Source of the DNA: Elgaria multicarinata webbii
Lineage: Eukaryota > Chordata > Lepidosauria > Squamata > Anguidae
NCBI RefSeq assembly: GCF_023053635.1
Contig: NC_086179.1
Location: 1,192,001 to 1,256,000, forward strand
Length of the DNA: 64,000 bases
Direction of reading: 5' to 3'
The translations under genes and the position numbers were made by a program. This document shows positions 50,670 through 61,832 of this stretch, piece by piece (positions within the stretch are counted from its first letter, which is position 1; each line of letters begins with the position of its first letter). The notes beneath the pieces were generated by a model. It worked only from the letters and a program-made list of their open reading frames with translations, did no database searches and was not told the DNA's origin.

Positions 50670-53600
50670 ATGGGCCCCACTTCTTTCATCACCCTTAGCT
50701 TCCTTGTCTATTTGGCTGCTAGTCCCTTCCTAGAAGGTGAGTTGATGTCCTTCTCCCTCTTCCATGCCCATTTCCCTCCCTTTGTCACTATCCCCAGCTC
50801 CCTGGGGGAGCCAGAGAATTGGGGATGGGTTGGGATGGACCAGGAACTAAAGGGAGGGGAGGCCAGTGGATGGGACTTTGCAGACTGATCTGATCAGCCA
50901 ACTCTTGGGCCCCGGGCCCCTCTAGTCTAAACGTGCAGCCTCTGACGTTCTTTCCCTCCTGTTTTCCTCTGGTCCTCACCCATCCTCTTTGCCAAAGCAA
51001 CTGAGGTGTTGAAGGGCTATGCCTGCCCAGAGTTCTGGGACTTCTTTGAGGACAACTGCTACAGGTATTTCTCTGAGAAGAAGGCCTGGAAAGAAGCTGA
51101 GGTGAGTGGCAGGTGAGTGGCCGGGAGTTGGTGCCCTTCAGCTTCTCGCAGAGGGATACCCTGGAGACAACGCAATGCTTTTCTTTTCTTTCCCCTGCTG
51201 TGTTAGGATGTATGCCAGAGCTTGGGTACCCACCTGGTCTCCATCCAGAGCAAGCAAGAATCCTGCCATCTCAGGAAGTACCTGACCAAATTTCTGCCCA
51301 ATGGTGACGTCTGGATAGGGCTCCACAATCCTCAGAAGGTTAGTTTCTCCCACCAAACTCCCCTCTGCCTGTCCATCCTCAACTCCAGAACTTATCCACA
51401 AATATATACGAACGAATTCTGCAGCTGTTCCTTTTTATAAGGGCCACCACATCATCAGAGTGATGCCACATTGGGGGGGAAAGTGGATTCCCTTTCAAAC
51501 CTGCCTGTGGGTTGTTGATAGTACAAATGGGGCAGAATGGGGGAAATGGGAATGGAATAAATCCAAGGAGTTGGAGACAAACCGTTCAAGAAAGGAGGTA
51601 TGGCTGGGTAGAGATGTGTCTTTCCCAACATTCTTCTGTTGAGCAGTTAGTGTACGGTTGTTACTAAGTTGTTACATCTATTGTAGAGAAATAACGTTTT
51701 CCCAGCGATAAACCACAATATTTGGCTCTGGGAAAATGTCACTTCTCCTCTTCCACTCCTCTTCTCTCCCAGGTGCTTTCACTGCTAACTGCAAAGTCAA
51801 AGCTACTGCGGTTGGAAGTAGCACAAGCACCAATTGGCTAGTGCTTGTGACTTTACCAGTGATCAAGGACGTTCTTTCCCCCTCTCCATGTACCCAATAT
51901 TTTCTTGGTGGGGGGACCCACTCTAACGTTTTGACAAAACGTTTTTCTGTTTGTGTGTTGTTTATTTGATTCCCCCCAAAAAAATTTCTACCAAGAAAAT
52001 GGCATTAAGAAGAACATAAGAACATAAGAAGTGCCCTGATGCTGGATCAGACCATCTAGTCCAGCACTCCGTTCACACGGTGGCCCACCAGCTGTCAACC
52101 AGGGACCAACAAAGCTATTGACCAACAGGGATGACTTAGTGGATAAAGTGGCAGTTACGGGAACTCTGGGGGAAAGTGACAACGTCATACTTGAATTCTT
52201 GATTATGAAGGAGGCAAAAGTTGAGTGTAGCCATACACGTACTCTGGATTTTAGCAAAGCTGACTTTAATAAACTCAGAACTATAATAAGTAAGGTCCTG
52301 TGGCAAGGGAGCCTAATGAGAAAAGGAGTGCAGGATGGGTGGGAGTATTTAAAAAATGAAATTTTAAAGGCACAGTTACAAACAATTCCAACAAGGAGAA
52401 AAGATAGAAGACAACAGAGGAAACCAATGTGGCTCCACAAAAAGCTTAGAGATGACCTGAAAACAAAAAGGGATACATATAGGAAGTGGAAGGAAGGCCA
52501 GGCTACAAAAGAAGAGTACAGACAGGTGGCGCAGAAGTGCCGAAATGGCGTCAGGAATGCTAAAGCTGTGAATGAGCTGAGATTAGCGAGGGATGCTAAA
52601 AGCAATAAAAAGGCTTTCTTCAGATACGTGAGTAGTAAAAGACAGGAAAGAAATGGTGGTTCAACTGCTTAACAAGGATGGCAAATTGATAACAGACGAC
52701 AAAGAAAAGGCTAAAGTGCTCAATTCCTACTTTGCCTCGGTCTTCTCCCAAAAGCGGGTCTATGACCCCCCTGGAAAAAGTGAAGCAGAAGTTGAGGGGG
52801 CAGGATTGCAGTTTGAGATTGATAAACAAATGGTCAAAGAACACCTAATTTCCTTGAATGAGTTCAAATCGCCATGGGCCCGATGAACTGCATCCTAGAG
52901 TAATGAAGGAGCTAGCGGAAGACCTCTCAGAACCTTTGTCTATTATCTTTGCAAAATCATGGAAGACGGGTGAGGTGCCGGACGACTGGAGGAGGGCTAA
53001 CGTTGTCCCTATCTTCAAAAAGGGCAAAAAGGAGGAACCTGGGAACTACAGACCAGTCAGTCTGACATCCATCCCTGGGAAAATTCTGGAGCAGATTATA
53101 AAGAAGTCAATCTGTAAACACCTTGAAATCAATGCAGTGATTACTAGAAGCCAACATGGATTTGTCAGGAACAAATCCTGTCAGACTAATTTGATCTAAT
53201 TTTTTGATAGGATAACCTCCCTTGTGGACTGTGGGAATGCTGTGGACGTTATATATCTTGACTTCAGCAAAGCTTTTGACAAAGTACCACATGACATTCT
53301 GATTAACAAACTAGCTAAAAGTGGGCTAGATGGAACAACTATTAGGTGGATTCATAGTTGGCTACAGAATCGGACTCAAAGAGTGCTTATCAATGGAACC
53401 TTCTCAAACTGGGGAGAGGCAACGAGTGGGGTGCCGCAGGGCTCAGTCCTGGGCCCAGTGCTCTTCAACATTTTTATTAATGATTTGGACGAGGAGGTGC
53501 AGGGAACGCTGATCAAATTTGCAGATGACACAAAATTGGGTGGGATAGCTAATACCCTAGAAGACAGAAACAAACTTCAAATGATCTTGATAGGCTGGAG

Positions 53601-56600
53601 TGCTGGGCTGAAAACAACAGAATGAAATTTAATAGGGATAAATGCCAAGTTCTACATTTAGGGAATAGAAACCAAAGGCACAGTTACAAGATGGGGGATA
53701 CTTGGCTCAGCAATACTACAAACAAGAAAGATCTTGGAATTGTTGTAGATCGCAAGCTGAATATGAGCCAACAGTGCAATATGGCTGCAAGAAAGGCAAA
53801 TGCTATTTTGGGCTGCATTAATAGAAGTATAGCTTCCAAATCACGTGAGGTACTGGTTCCTCTCTATTCGGCCCTGGTTAGGCCTCATCTAGAGTATTGT
53901 GTCCAGTTCTGGGCTCCACAATTCAAGAAGGATGCAGACAAGCTGGAGCGTGTTCAGAAGAGGGCAACCAGGATGATCAGAGGTCTAGAAACAAAGCCCT
54001 ATGAAGAGAGACTGAAAGAACTGGGCATGTTTAGCCTGGAGAAGAGAAGATTGAGGGGAGATATGATAGCACTCTTCAAATACTTAAAAGGTTGTCACAC
54101 AGAGGAGGGCCAGGATCTCTTCTCGATCCTCCCAGAGTGCAGGACACGGAATAACGGGCTCAAGTTACAGGAAGTCAGATTCCAGCTGGACATCAGGAAA
54201 AACTTCCTGACTGTTAGAGCAGTGCGACGGTGGAATCAGTTACCTAGGGAGGTTGTGGCCTCTCCCACCCTAGAGGCCTTCAAGAGGCAGCTGGACAACC
54301 ATCTGTCAGGGATGCTTTAGGGTGGGTTCCTGCATTGAGCAGGGGGTTGGACTCGATGGCCTTGTAGGCCCCTTCCAGCTCTGCTATTCTATGATTCTAT
54401 GATTCTATGAAAGCAGGACATGGTGTAACAGCACCCTCTCACCCATGTTCCCCAGAAACTGGTGCACACCGGCTTACTGCTTCAGATACTGGATGTAGCA
54501 CATAGCCATGGGATTAGTAGCCATTGATAGCTTTGTTATCCAGGAATTTATCCAACCCCCTTTTAAAGCCATCCAAATTGGTGGCCATCACCACACCTTG
54601 TAGTAGTGAATTCCATCATTTAACTATGCGCTATGTGAAGAACTACTTCCATTTATTTGTCCTGAATCTCCTACCAATCAGCTTCACGGGATGACCCCAC
54701 TGGGTCCTAGTATTTTGAGAGAGGGAGAAAAATGTGTCCCTATCCACCTTCTCCACACCAGGCATAATTTTGTACACGTCTATCATGTCTCCCCGTAGCC
54801 TCCTTTTTTCCAAGCTAAACAACCCCAGTTAATGCAACCTTCCCTCATAGGGGAGATGTTCCAGCCCCTTCATCATTTTAGTTGCCCTTTTCTGTACTTT
54901 TTTCAGCTCTAAAATATCTTCTTCTTTTTTAGGTGTGGTGACCAGAACTGTACACAGCATTCTAAGTGTTGTCGCACCATAGATTTGTATAAGGACAATA
55001 TTCTCAATTCCTTTTCTTAGGCAGCTTACAAACATCGATAAACACTTGATTATAACAAATACATTAAAGACATAACAAAACCACACAACAATAATAAAAT
55101 AAAAACAGCACCCAACCTAACAGACTGCCTTGCACAGCGAAGACCTGCTTGCATAAAACCAGCTTTACCTGCCAGCGGAAAGTAATTTGCCCAAGAACCT
55201 AATACCAGGCTGAGGTTGGGGCTGAGCGCCAAAGCCCAAAACCACTCTTCTGAACCCAAATAAAGCTGGTGCTGCAGGGGACACTTCATTTGGCTGCAGA
55301 GCAGCCTCCAAGTTTTTTGTTTTTTTTAAAAAAAAGGAATTAATAAAATAAAAATAAAATAAAAATCTGCAGGGGCAAAGGAGCCTGGCCGGAGAGGTCT
55401 CTGTGTGTACATTGGAGACCTAAGGATTGGAACAAAAGGTGTAATTAGGAACATAGGATGCTGATTTGAACCAGATCATAGTATTACCTTTTGTTATTTT
55501 GAAACATTTCCATGCTACTCCATCGACAATGCCAACTCCAGGGCAACAGTGCATAAAATTATAACACAATCTATAGAGCCTTAGAATACGAGAGGCATAA
55601 AACCTCATAAAGTCAGCAGTTTCCAAATGCTCGTCCTCAACAGGCTTGAGCAAATGGGAATGTTTTCACCCAGCACAGAAAACAATTCAGATTTCGTACC
55701 AGTCACATTTCCTCTTGGGGAGGCGATTCCAAAGTCATCAAGTCTCGTTCTTGGCTCTAACAGCTCTCTAGAGCATGTGTTGGACTACAACTCCTATCAT
55801 CCCCAAGGGTTGTGCTGACAGTGGATAACGGGAGCTGTAGTCCAACATGTCAGGGGAGCCACATGTTGGACTATGTACCCTTTCCCATGTCATTGGGAAA
55901 GGGTACTGCAGGGTCTCTGGCCCAGGAACGGGGTTTTCACGTGGTACCTGGAGAGACGTTGTCAGGGTCCAAACCTGCAGGCACATTCTGCAGCTGGGGC
56001 AGGTGCTGCTCTGTGCCTGAGCAGTGGACCCTCCCCAAATTCAGCCCTATGTCTGAGAGGAGACCCTTGATAGGATGCTGCTCATCAGTAGGCATGATTC
56101 TGTGTTGCACGGGGAGGGTGCCCATACCTGACCTTTACTGGTGTGCCTGTTGGAGGACCCCGTCTTCCCAGACGGGCCACGAGGGCCACCCCACCCTGGG
56201 TTCATTGTGTTCCCCCAGACTCCTGGAAGCGCATTCTGGCAGTGGACGGACAGCCTCGCGCTCAAGCACAGCGCATGGAATCCAGGGCAACCCAACAATT
56301 ATGCCAACACTGGCGAGTTTTGCGCAGAGCTGTGGAAATCCACAGGTAAGAAACACGCACAGTGCGCTTTTCAGTGTGGAAGCTATCATAAGAAGAGCCC
56401 TGTGAGATTGGGGAGAAGACCACTCCTCTCCAGCCAAGCAGCCCATTTCCCAGAGTGGCCAACCATAGATGCCTCCGGGACACCCACAAGCAAGGCAGGA
56501 GTAGGGTCACCATATGGAAAGGAGGACTGGGCTCCTGTAACTTTAACAGATGCATAGAAAAGGGAATTTCAGCAGGTGTCATTTGTATGCATGCAGCACC

Positions 56601-57275
56601 TGGTGAAATTCCCTCCATCACAAAGCTGCAGGAGCCCTGCCCTCTTTTGTATCTGGTCAAGAGGGCAGGGCTCTTGCAGCTTTAACTGTTGTGATGCAGA
56701 GGGAATTTCACCAGGTGCTGCATGCATGCCAATGACACCTGCTGAAATTCTCTTTTCTATGCAACTGTTAAAGATACAGGAGCCCCTGTCCCCCTTTCCA
56801 TACGGTCACCCGGTGTAGGACTTTTGTCTTCTAAACATGCATAGGGCTGCACCCTGAAATGCAAGAGAATTCACTCTGACAGCTGGATTGCCCAACAAGA
56901 AAAAGAATGTTGGAGCCAATTTTCCTCAGTGTTCCTCTTTTGCACTTGGCCACTGTGCACCACCCTTTTGGTCGGGTGGGAGCTGTAGCGGGAGAGATTC
57001 CTTCTCTGGCCCCAGGGTGCTGGGGAGGCAGACCACCGTAGCACTGCAGAAGGGGAAGAGGAAGGAAGCCGGGCTGGGTTTCTTGCTTCCATCCAGAACC
57101 TGAGGGATGGTGCTCAGCCTCCCTCTGGGTTTCTGCTCCCCCTGAACCCTGGCAGTAATTTCTGTCTTGTTGCTTAGACTTTAAGAAGTGGAATGACGAG
57201 ATGTGCAATCGTAAAAACAGCTTCGTGTGCAAAGCGACGGTGGAGTCCATACAAGAGGAATTTGCCTGCAAGTGA
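50670..57275 (+). CDS. Secreted C-type lectin (single CTLD), five coding exons
   Basis: Coding exons 50670-50736, 50998-51101, 51207-51338, 56219-56345 and 57178-57275 splice in phase (1, 0, 0, 1) with GT-AG borders and give 175 residues. Residues 1-22 form a signal peptide (MGPTSFITLSFLVYLAASPF). The carbohydrate-recognition domain runs from C32 to about C161: CPEFW, NCY, a WIGL core at 93-96, the Ca2+/sugar motif Q125-P126-N127 and W148-N149-D150. Likely disulfides are C32-C43, C60-C161 and C136-C153; C77 and C174 are extra and may pair with each other, as I recall for snake galactose lectins. The product should be extracellular and Ca2+-dependent. QPN lies between the mannose-type EPN and galactose-type QPD, so specificity is open. 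It resembles REG4 and reptile lectins; I cannot name an orthologue. ATG 50670 is preceded by an acceptor at 50649-50650. Confidence 0.87.
52010..55010 (-). mobile_element. Older CR1-like LINE fragment, split by the CR1 at 52116-54409
   Basis: The two halves, 52010-52115 and 54410-55010, are continuous with each other when the inserted CR1 is removed. On the minus strand 54829-54990 encodes KKVQKRATKMMKGLEHLPYE, a typical CR1-clade RT C-terminus. The left half carries the 3' end (CTGATGCTGGATCAGACC on the plus strand) seen in several other copies in the window. Confidence 0.75.
52116..54409 (+). mobile_element. CR1-type LINE, 5'-truncated, with most of the reverse transcriptase
   Basis: This is a 2.3-kb sense copy in lectin intron 3. 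Readable blocks: an endonuclease/linker-type region 52118-52672; RT start 52653-53199 (NVVPIFKKGKKEEPGNYRPV); RT core 53224-53625 with LDFSKAFDKVPHD, GVPQGSVLGPVLFN and catalytic FADDTK; and C-terminal region 53622-54320 ([20 protein letters not shown]). The frame shifts near 52660 and 52860, there is a stop near 53199, and the frame changes again near 53615, so it is inactive but young-looking. The 3' end has the ATTCTATG octamer tail. AAAGC flanks both sides (52111-52115, 54410-54414) as target duplication, inside an older CR1-like fragment. Confidence 0.9.
55765..55875. repeat. Palindromic repeat family C in lectin intron 3
   Basis: GTTGGACTACAACTCCTATC and GGGAGCTGTAGTCCAACATG are inverted. 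Confidence 0.7.
56502..56812. mobile_element. Fold-back MITE family A, copy 5, in lectin intron 4
   Basis: The centre reads AGGAGCCCTGCCCTCTTTTG then GGTCAAGAGGGCAGGGCTC, showing both inner arms complete, so this copy best reveals the symmetric structure. Confidence 0.85.
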
Positions 57276-57420
57276 GGGGCAGCCGTGGGCACCTTCTCCG
57301 CTTCCTGCTGCCCTGGCCTTTGCCAGCCGGCTGGGTGGGTTTCTCTCCTGCCCTGCCATGCCAGGTGCAATCGACACACTTTCCTTCCTTCCTCCTCTCC
57401 TGTCACCGCAGTGTGGCAGT

Positions 57421-57426
57421 AATAAA
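57421..57426 (+). terminator. Poly(A) signal of the lectin gene
   Basis: AATAAA lies 145 bases after the lectin stop codon, with a downstream TG-containing stretch. The short 3' UTR (about 170 bases) is free of recognisable repeats. Confidence 0.6.
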
Positions 57427-57941
57427 CTCTCCCTGAAGCAAGCAGATCTGTCCATGCGGGTTCTCCCCTCCCCTCAGAGTATCCTGATCGTAATAGGAGC
57501 AGGAGGGCGTGTCCTTCTTCCACCACACCAATTATAGATAGAACCACACTTCCTGCAAGAAAAAACAGAAGCCAACCCTTATAATGCCCCAAAACTGCAG
57601 TAATGAAAAATAAGAGATGACGAGCATTTGAGAAGGCCGGAGGATGCCATTTTCACACACTGTGCCACCCGGACGGGGCCCACTGCTCTCCTTCAAGACG
57701 CATCCCGCTCTCTTACACCCAACAAGCGTTACAAGTGTTGCAAAATCTGGGGCCAATACAGTTTTTTCTTCAAAATCCCACCGATGAAGCCCTCACAGCT
57801 TTCCTTTACAGGTTAGGGAGCAAACCCAACCTTTCCCCTGGAAACACATCCACCAGCTGTGGAAACACATCCAACTTGGAGAATCACAGAAGCTTAGCTG
57901 TTCAAATCAGAGCAAATCATTAAAATATTAGGTCTGGGTGG

Positions 57942-57979
57942 GTGTGTACGCGCGCCACTTCTGAGCGGGGAGTGGCGCG

Positions 57980-58012
<33 letters not shown>
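57942..58012. repeat. Perfect 18-bp inverted repeat with CGCGCG core, joined to (CA)n
   Basis: Left arm 57942-57959 (GTGTGTACGCGCGCCACT) is the exact reverse complement of 57971-57988; loop of 11 bases; then CA repeats to 58012. Confidence 0.9.
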
Positions 58013-58013
<1 letters not shown>

Positions 58014-58424
58014 AGATGGAAGATTGTAGCAGTATTATCAAACAGGCTCCACTTCCCATCAGATTTCTAAGGCACCTAACCATGATGTAGGATTTCCTGC
58101 AAAGAGCAAAGCCAGCTGTCTCTTTTTCAACACCTGTTCCAGCACAGATTGACTTCCTGACGTGTGTGCATGCACACACACACATTGCTCACCTCTCGCT
58201 CACCCCTCCCCTACTCAAGTGGGGGGGGGGAAGAGGAGTCCTCTATGCCCACCCCCAGTGCCTTCTTGAGCCATCCTGGCTCCACTAGAATACATCACCA
58301 ACAATTCCTGGTGTCCTTTTCCAGTCTTAGAGATTAGACGCTAGGAGATGGTGCGACTTTCCAGACAGCCCCACATTATCTCTGGGGTTTTTAAACCCAC
58401 AATTTCCAGGGACATGCATGGGAG

Positions 58425-58530
58425 GCGGCCTGGATGCTGCCAATGTCATGTAATGAACCTGCAAACTTCCATGATGGGCCAATCACAAGCATGCTATGAA
58501 TTGCTCATTTATAGAAGCTTATTATCTCAA
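58425..58530. repeat. Unclassified dispersed repeat, copy 2
   Basis: AACTTCCATGATGGGCCAAT CACAAGCATGCTATGAATTG, parallel to 43370-43470. Confidence 0.55.
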
Positions 58531-59689
58531 GGCTCCTGTACTGATAGCTCTTCTTACAGAAATCCTAGAGTCAAGGATTACATTTTTGGAAGGGATCCTG
58601 AACCACAGTGATAGGCTATGGATTGTAAGGGGTTCCTGAAAGGTCATTCAGACCAACCCTAAACCCATAACAGTATCAGCTTTTCACGTGTATATCTTGT
58701 TAAAAGCCACGGAACATAAACCCTGCTGCTTCTTTTATAATATCTCCAAGTCCACCCAGATCAATTAGCAGTGGCCTAGCCCCATAAGTGTCTAGGATGC
58801 CCCCTTTGAGTTGGCGTAACCACCAGAACTGTACATGTTATCGGGGGGGGGGCTGGCTGGCTGGTGCACCAATACTGCACAGTGGGTTTCATGAGCAGAA
58901 ACAGCTCAAGAGCGCCTAGATATTGGGGGCTTAACCCAGAACCTTGGGGGCCCCACTTTGCAGGAGTGATGCTGGACGTCTTGGGTTTTGTTTGTTTTTG
59001 CAGGGGGGAGAAATGAGACACTGACCCCCCCCAAAAAAATAAGTAAGAGGGAAGAAGTAAAGTGAACTGCGGGAAGGTCTGGCCCTCAACCCCCACCCCA
59101 GGGCAGGAGTTGGAGGTAACTTGGCTTAAGCAGTTGGATGGGAACATTGCAGCTTCCTTCCATGGGTTAGTAGCTCTCTGTTTTCCCTTCAGTGTTGCCA
59201 AGTGCTCAAACCTGTAGTGCGGAAACCAGATTGGGGGGAAAGGCTCCACTTTAGCTTCAGAGAGTGGACCCAGGGAAAAGCCCATCATTCCGAAGGCTCC
59301 CGCTTCACACATGCTCCCAAGATTTGTGAATGTGATTCCCTGTGTATCTCCACTGGTGGAGTCCTTGGTCTGTCTTCTGGAACTTAATCCCATCTTCAAT
59401 CTGTGAAAAGCTGTAATATGCCCAAGGCTCCTGCAAAAACAGGCCTTCAGTCACATGTGGATTTGGGATACCATTCCCCTCCCATTAGAACCACAAGGCG
59501 AGGGAGGGAGGGAGAGAGGGAGATAAAAAATAAATTTTACACAAAATACAATAGAATGCATAAATCATAATAGAACACACCATAGACATTGAAACAAAAC
59601 AGTTTTAAATTTAAATTTCACAGTCTCAACCTATACATTGTGAAAAGGATCAAGAAAGGTAACTTATTGAAAGCACACAGAAAGCTCTG

Positions 59690-59757
59690 GCGTGGGCTAG
59701 TCCATGAAGTCACAAAGAGTCGGAAGCGACTGAACGAATAAACAACAACAAACATAG
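59690..59757 (+). mobile_element. BovB/RTE-type 3' tail (Sauria SINE or BovB LINE end)
   Basis: AAGTCACAAAGAGTCGGAAG CGACTGAACGAATAAACAAC resembles the BovB LINE 3' end shared by squamate SINEs. Only about 65 bp are recognisable. Confidence 0.6.
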
Positions 59758-59859
59758 AGCGTCAATCAGACAAACGTTTTATCGCAGCTTGTTACTGCCT
59801 GCTCACAGATCATAGAATCATAGAATCATAGAACAGCAGAGTTGGAAGGGGCCTACAAG

Positions 59860-60412
59860 TAGGGATGTGCTCCGCTTCTCTTCGGTTCAGAGAAGCAGGA
59901 GCGAGGCAGCCTAATTCCCTCCGGAAAAGGCGGAGGCGAAGAGAGTCAGGGGGGCTGTGGATCGAGGCGAAGAGGATCGCCTCAATCCGGAGCTTCGCCT
60001 GCAGGTAAGTGGGGCGGGGAGAGGGACTAATCTGGCACTGCCAGCACCGCCATCCATGCGGTAGCGGCAGCGGCAGCACCAGGTAAGGGAGCAGGGAGGA
60101 GGGACGCTTACCTTCCGTCGCGGGCTTCAATTGAGGCCCCGGTTGAAGCCGGAAGTGAAGGCCGAGGCCTCTTCCAGCTTCAACCGGGGCCTCAATTGAA
60201 GCCCGCGATGGAGGAAGGTAAGGGGGCGGGGTGGGTGGGTGGCTTATCTTGTGCCGCCGCCGCCGCCGCCTATATAGTGACGGCGGCGAAGCCAGATCTC
60301 ACTCCACGGAGCGGAGCAGGAGATGGGCGGAGCGGCGGGAAGAGGATCGGGCCCGATCTGGATTTTCCGGATTGGGCCACGAAGCAGATTGGGGGGTCCG
60401 TGCACACCCCTA
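59860..60412. mobile_element. hAT-like family H, copy 3 (CAGGTAAG-bearing) nested in CR1
   Basis: Termini TAGGGATGTGC and GCACACCCCTA, perfect duplication CCTACAAG (59852-59859, 60413-60420). CAGGTAAG at 60002 and 60080. A perfect 32-bp inverted repeat pairs 60118-60149 with 60177-60208. Confidence 0.9.
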
Positions 60413-60502
60413 CCTACAAGGCCATCGAGTCCAACCCCCTGCTCAATGCAGGAATCCATCCTAAAGCATCCCTGACAGATGGTTGTCCAGCTGCCTCTTG
60501 AA

Positions 60503-60921
60503 TAGGGTGACCATATTTGGGAAACCAAAAAAGAGGACACCTAGTGTGTGTGTGGGGAAGCAGCTTTCTGAGTCCTGCAGAAAGTACATTATTCCCCCGC
60601 CACCTTAAAGAACCCGATTGGAGTGGAGGAGGGGAAAGGATTTCATTCTGCACCACCACCATCCACTCCAATTGGGGCCTTTTCTATAATGTCCACGAAT
60701 GACCCACTTTCCCCTTTAAGACCTCAATTGGAGCTCGGGGTGGGGGAATGATGTGCCTGAAGAAAGCATGTCATTCCCTCCTGCCATGCTAATGGCAGCC
60801 TTAAAGAGGAAGGTATGTCATTCCAGGACATTATTGAAAATTATAGAAAATCCCCCCTGACACCATGAAAAGAGCAAAAACCAGGACAAATCCGGGGAAA
60901 TCCTGACAGTTGGTCACCCTA
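60503..60921. mobile_element. hAT-like non-autonomous element with the same termini as family A
   Basis: TAGGGTGACCATATTTGGG to CAGTTGGTCACCCTA, flanked by CTCTTGAA on both sides (60495-60502, 60922-60929) within CR1. The interior is not palindromic and includes AAGAGGACACCTAGTGTG and GGACAAATCCGGGGAAATCC. 8-bp duplications and TAG...CTA termini suggest the hAT superfamily. Confidence 0.85.
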
Positions 60922-61562
60922 CTCTTGAATGCCTCTAGCCTGGGAGAGCCCACAACCTCCCTAGGTAACTGATTCCATTGTCATACTTCTCATGTTCTTT
61001 AGACGATGACGTCCACCTTCCACCTCCTGCTACTTCCGTTTGTTTTTCCATGGCAAACCGCCCGCCGCCCCCAGAAAATCTGACTTATTTATTTAAAGTG
61101 AAACTTGCCACCATTTCCTGCTTTGTGCAAGAAAGGCAGCACAATGAAAAAGCCCACTGAATGGGCCATGTGGTCGTTGCAACTTCCTCTTTCTTTCCCG
61201 TGTAAAGAAATCGTCGCTATTGCGGGACAGCAGCAGGAGGCCTTAGTGACGGTAGGAAAATGTGATCCCCCCCCCTTCATCTGATGATAATCATAGTCTA
61301 ATATAGATGCACATAAGTACATGCCAAATGCATTTTGGCTACAGTCCTCTTCAGTGCCACATTTAAGGATTAGGCAAACTTCTTCAGAATAAACCCACAA
61401 GGCACAGTAGATGGCTATCAGGGCATACCCTCTTGAAAATAAAGTTATAAAGTAAGTTAATTTTAACATCTTGGTTATATTGCCCCATGGTATGAAGAGT
61501 TTTTAAAGTTTCATTCTGTCTGTTTAGTAAAACTGTAGATTTTATATTAAGTAGGACTCATC

Positions 61563-61749
61563 TAGGGTGACCATATGAAAAGGAGGACAGGGCTCCTGTA
61601 CCTGTAACTGTTGTCTAGAAAGTGTCATTTTTATGCATGCAGCACCTGGTGAAACTCCCTCTTCATCACAACAGTTAAAGCTGCAGGAGCCATAGCCTCT
61701 TTTGTATCTGGTCACTCTAGTATAGCTCCTGCAGCTTTACCTGTTGTGC
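61563..61749. mobile_element. Fold-back MITE family A, copy 6, truncated
   Basis: Begins TAGGGTGACCATATGAAAAG; passes the centre (TCTTTTGTATCTGGTCACTC) and stops at CTGTTGTG. Its centre is in the opposite orientation to copies 1, 3 and 4. Confidence 0.78.
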
Positions 61750-61832
61750 CTTCTACCTAAGGCCCTTTATAGTTGCACATTAAAGAAAAATGGGCAGTGG
61801 CTTGGGCACCTGCCTGCACATCTCTTCCTGGG

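Larger units (their letters stand above)
57427..59689. other. Unassigned spacer downstream of the lectin gene
   Basis: Holds the 18-bp hairpin at 57942 and a dispersed repeat at 58425. No exon recognised; (GGGA)n-like run at 59503-59523. Confidence 0.35.
59810..60988 (-). mobile_element. CR1 3' fragment (antisense) carrying two nested hAT-like elements
   Basis: CR1 pieces 59810-59859, 60413-60502 and 60922-60988 join into one continuous 3' end once the two inserts and one copy of each 8-bp duplication are removed. Confidence 0.9.
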
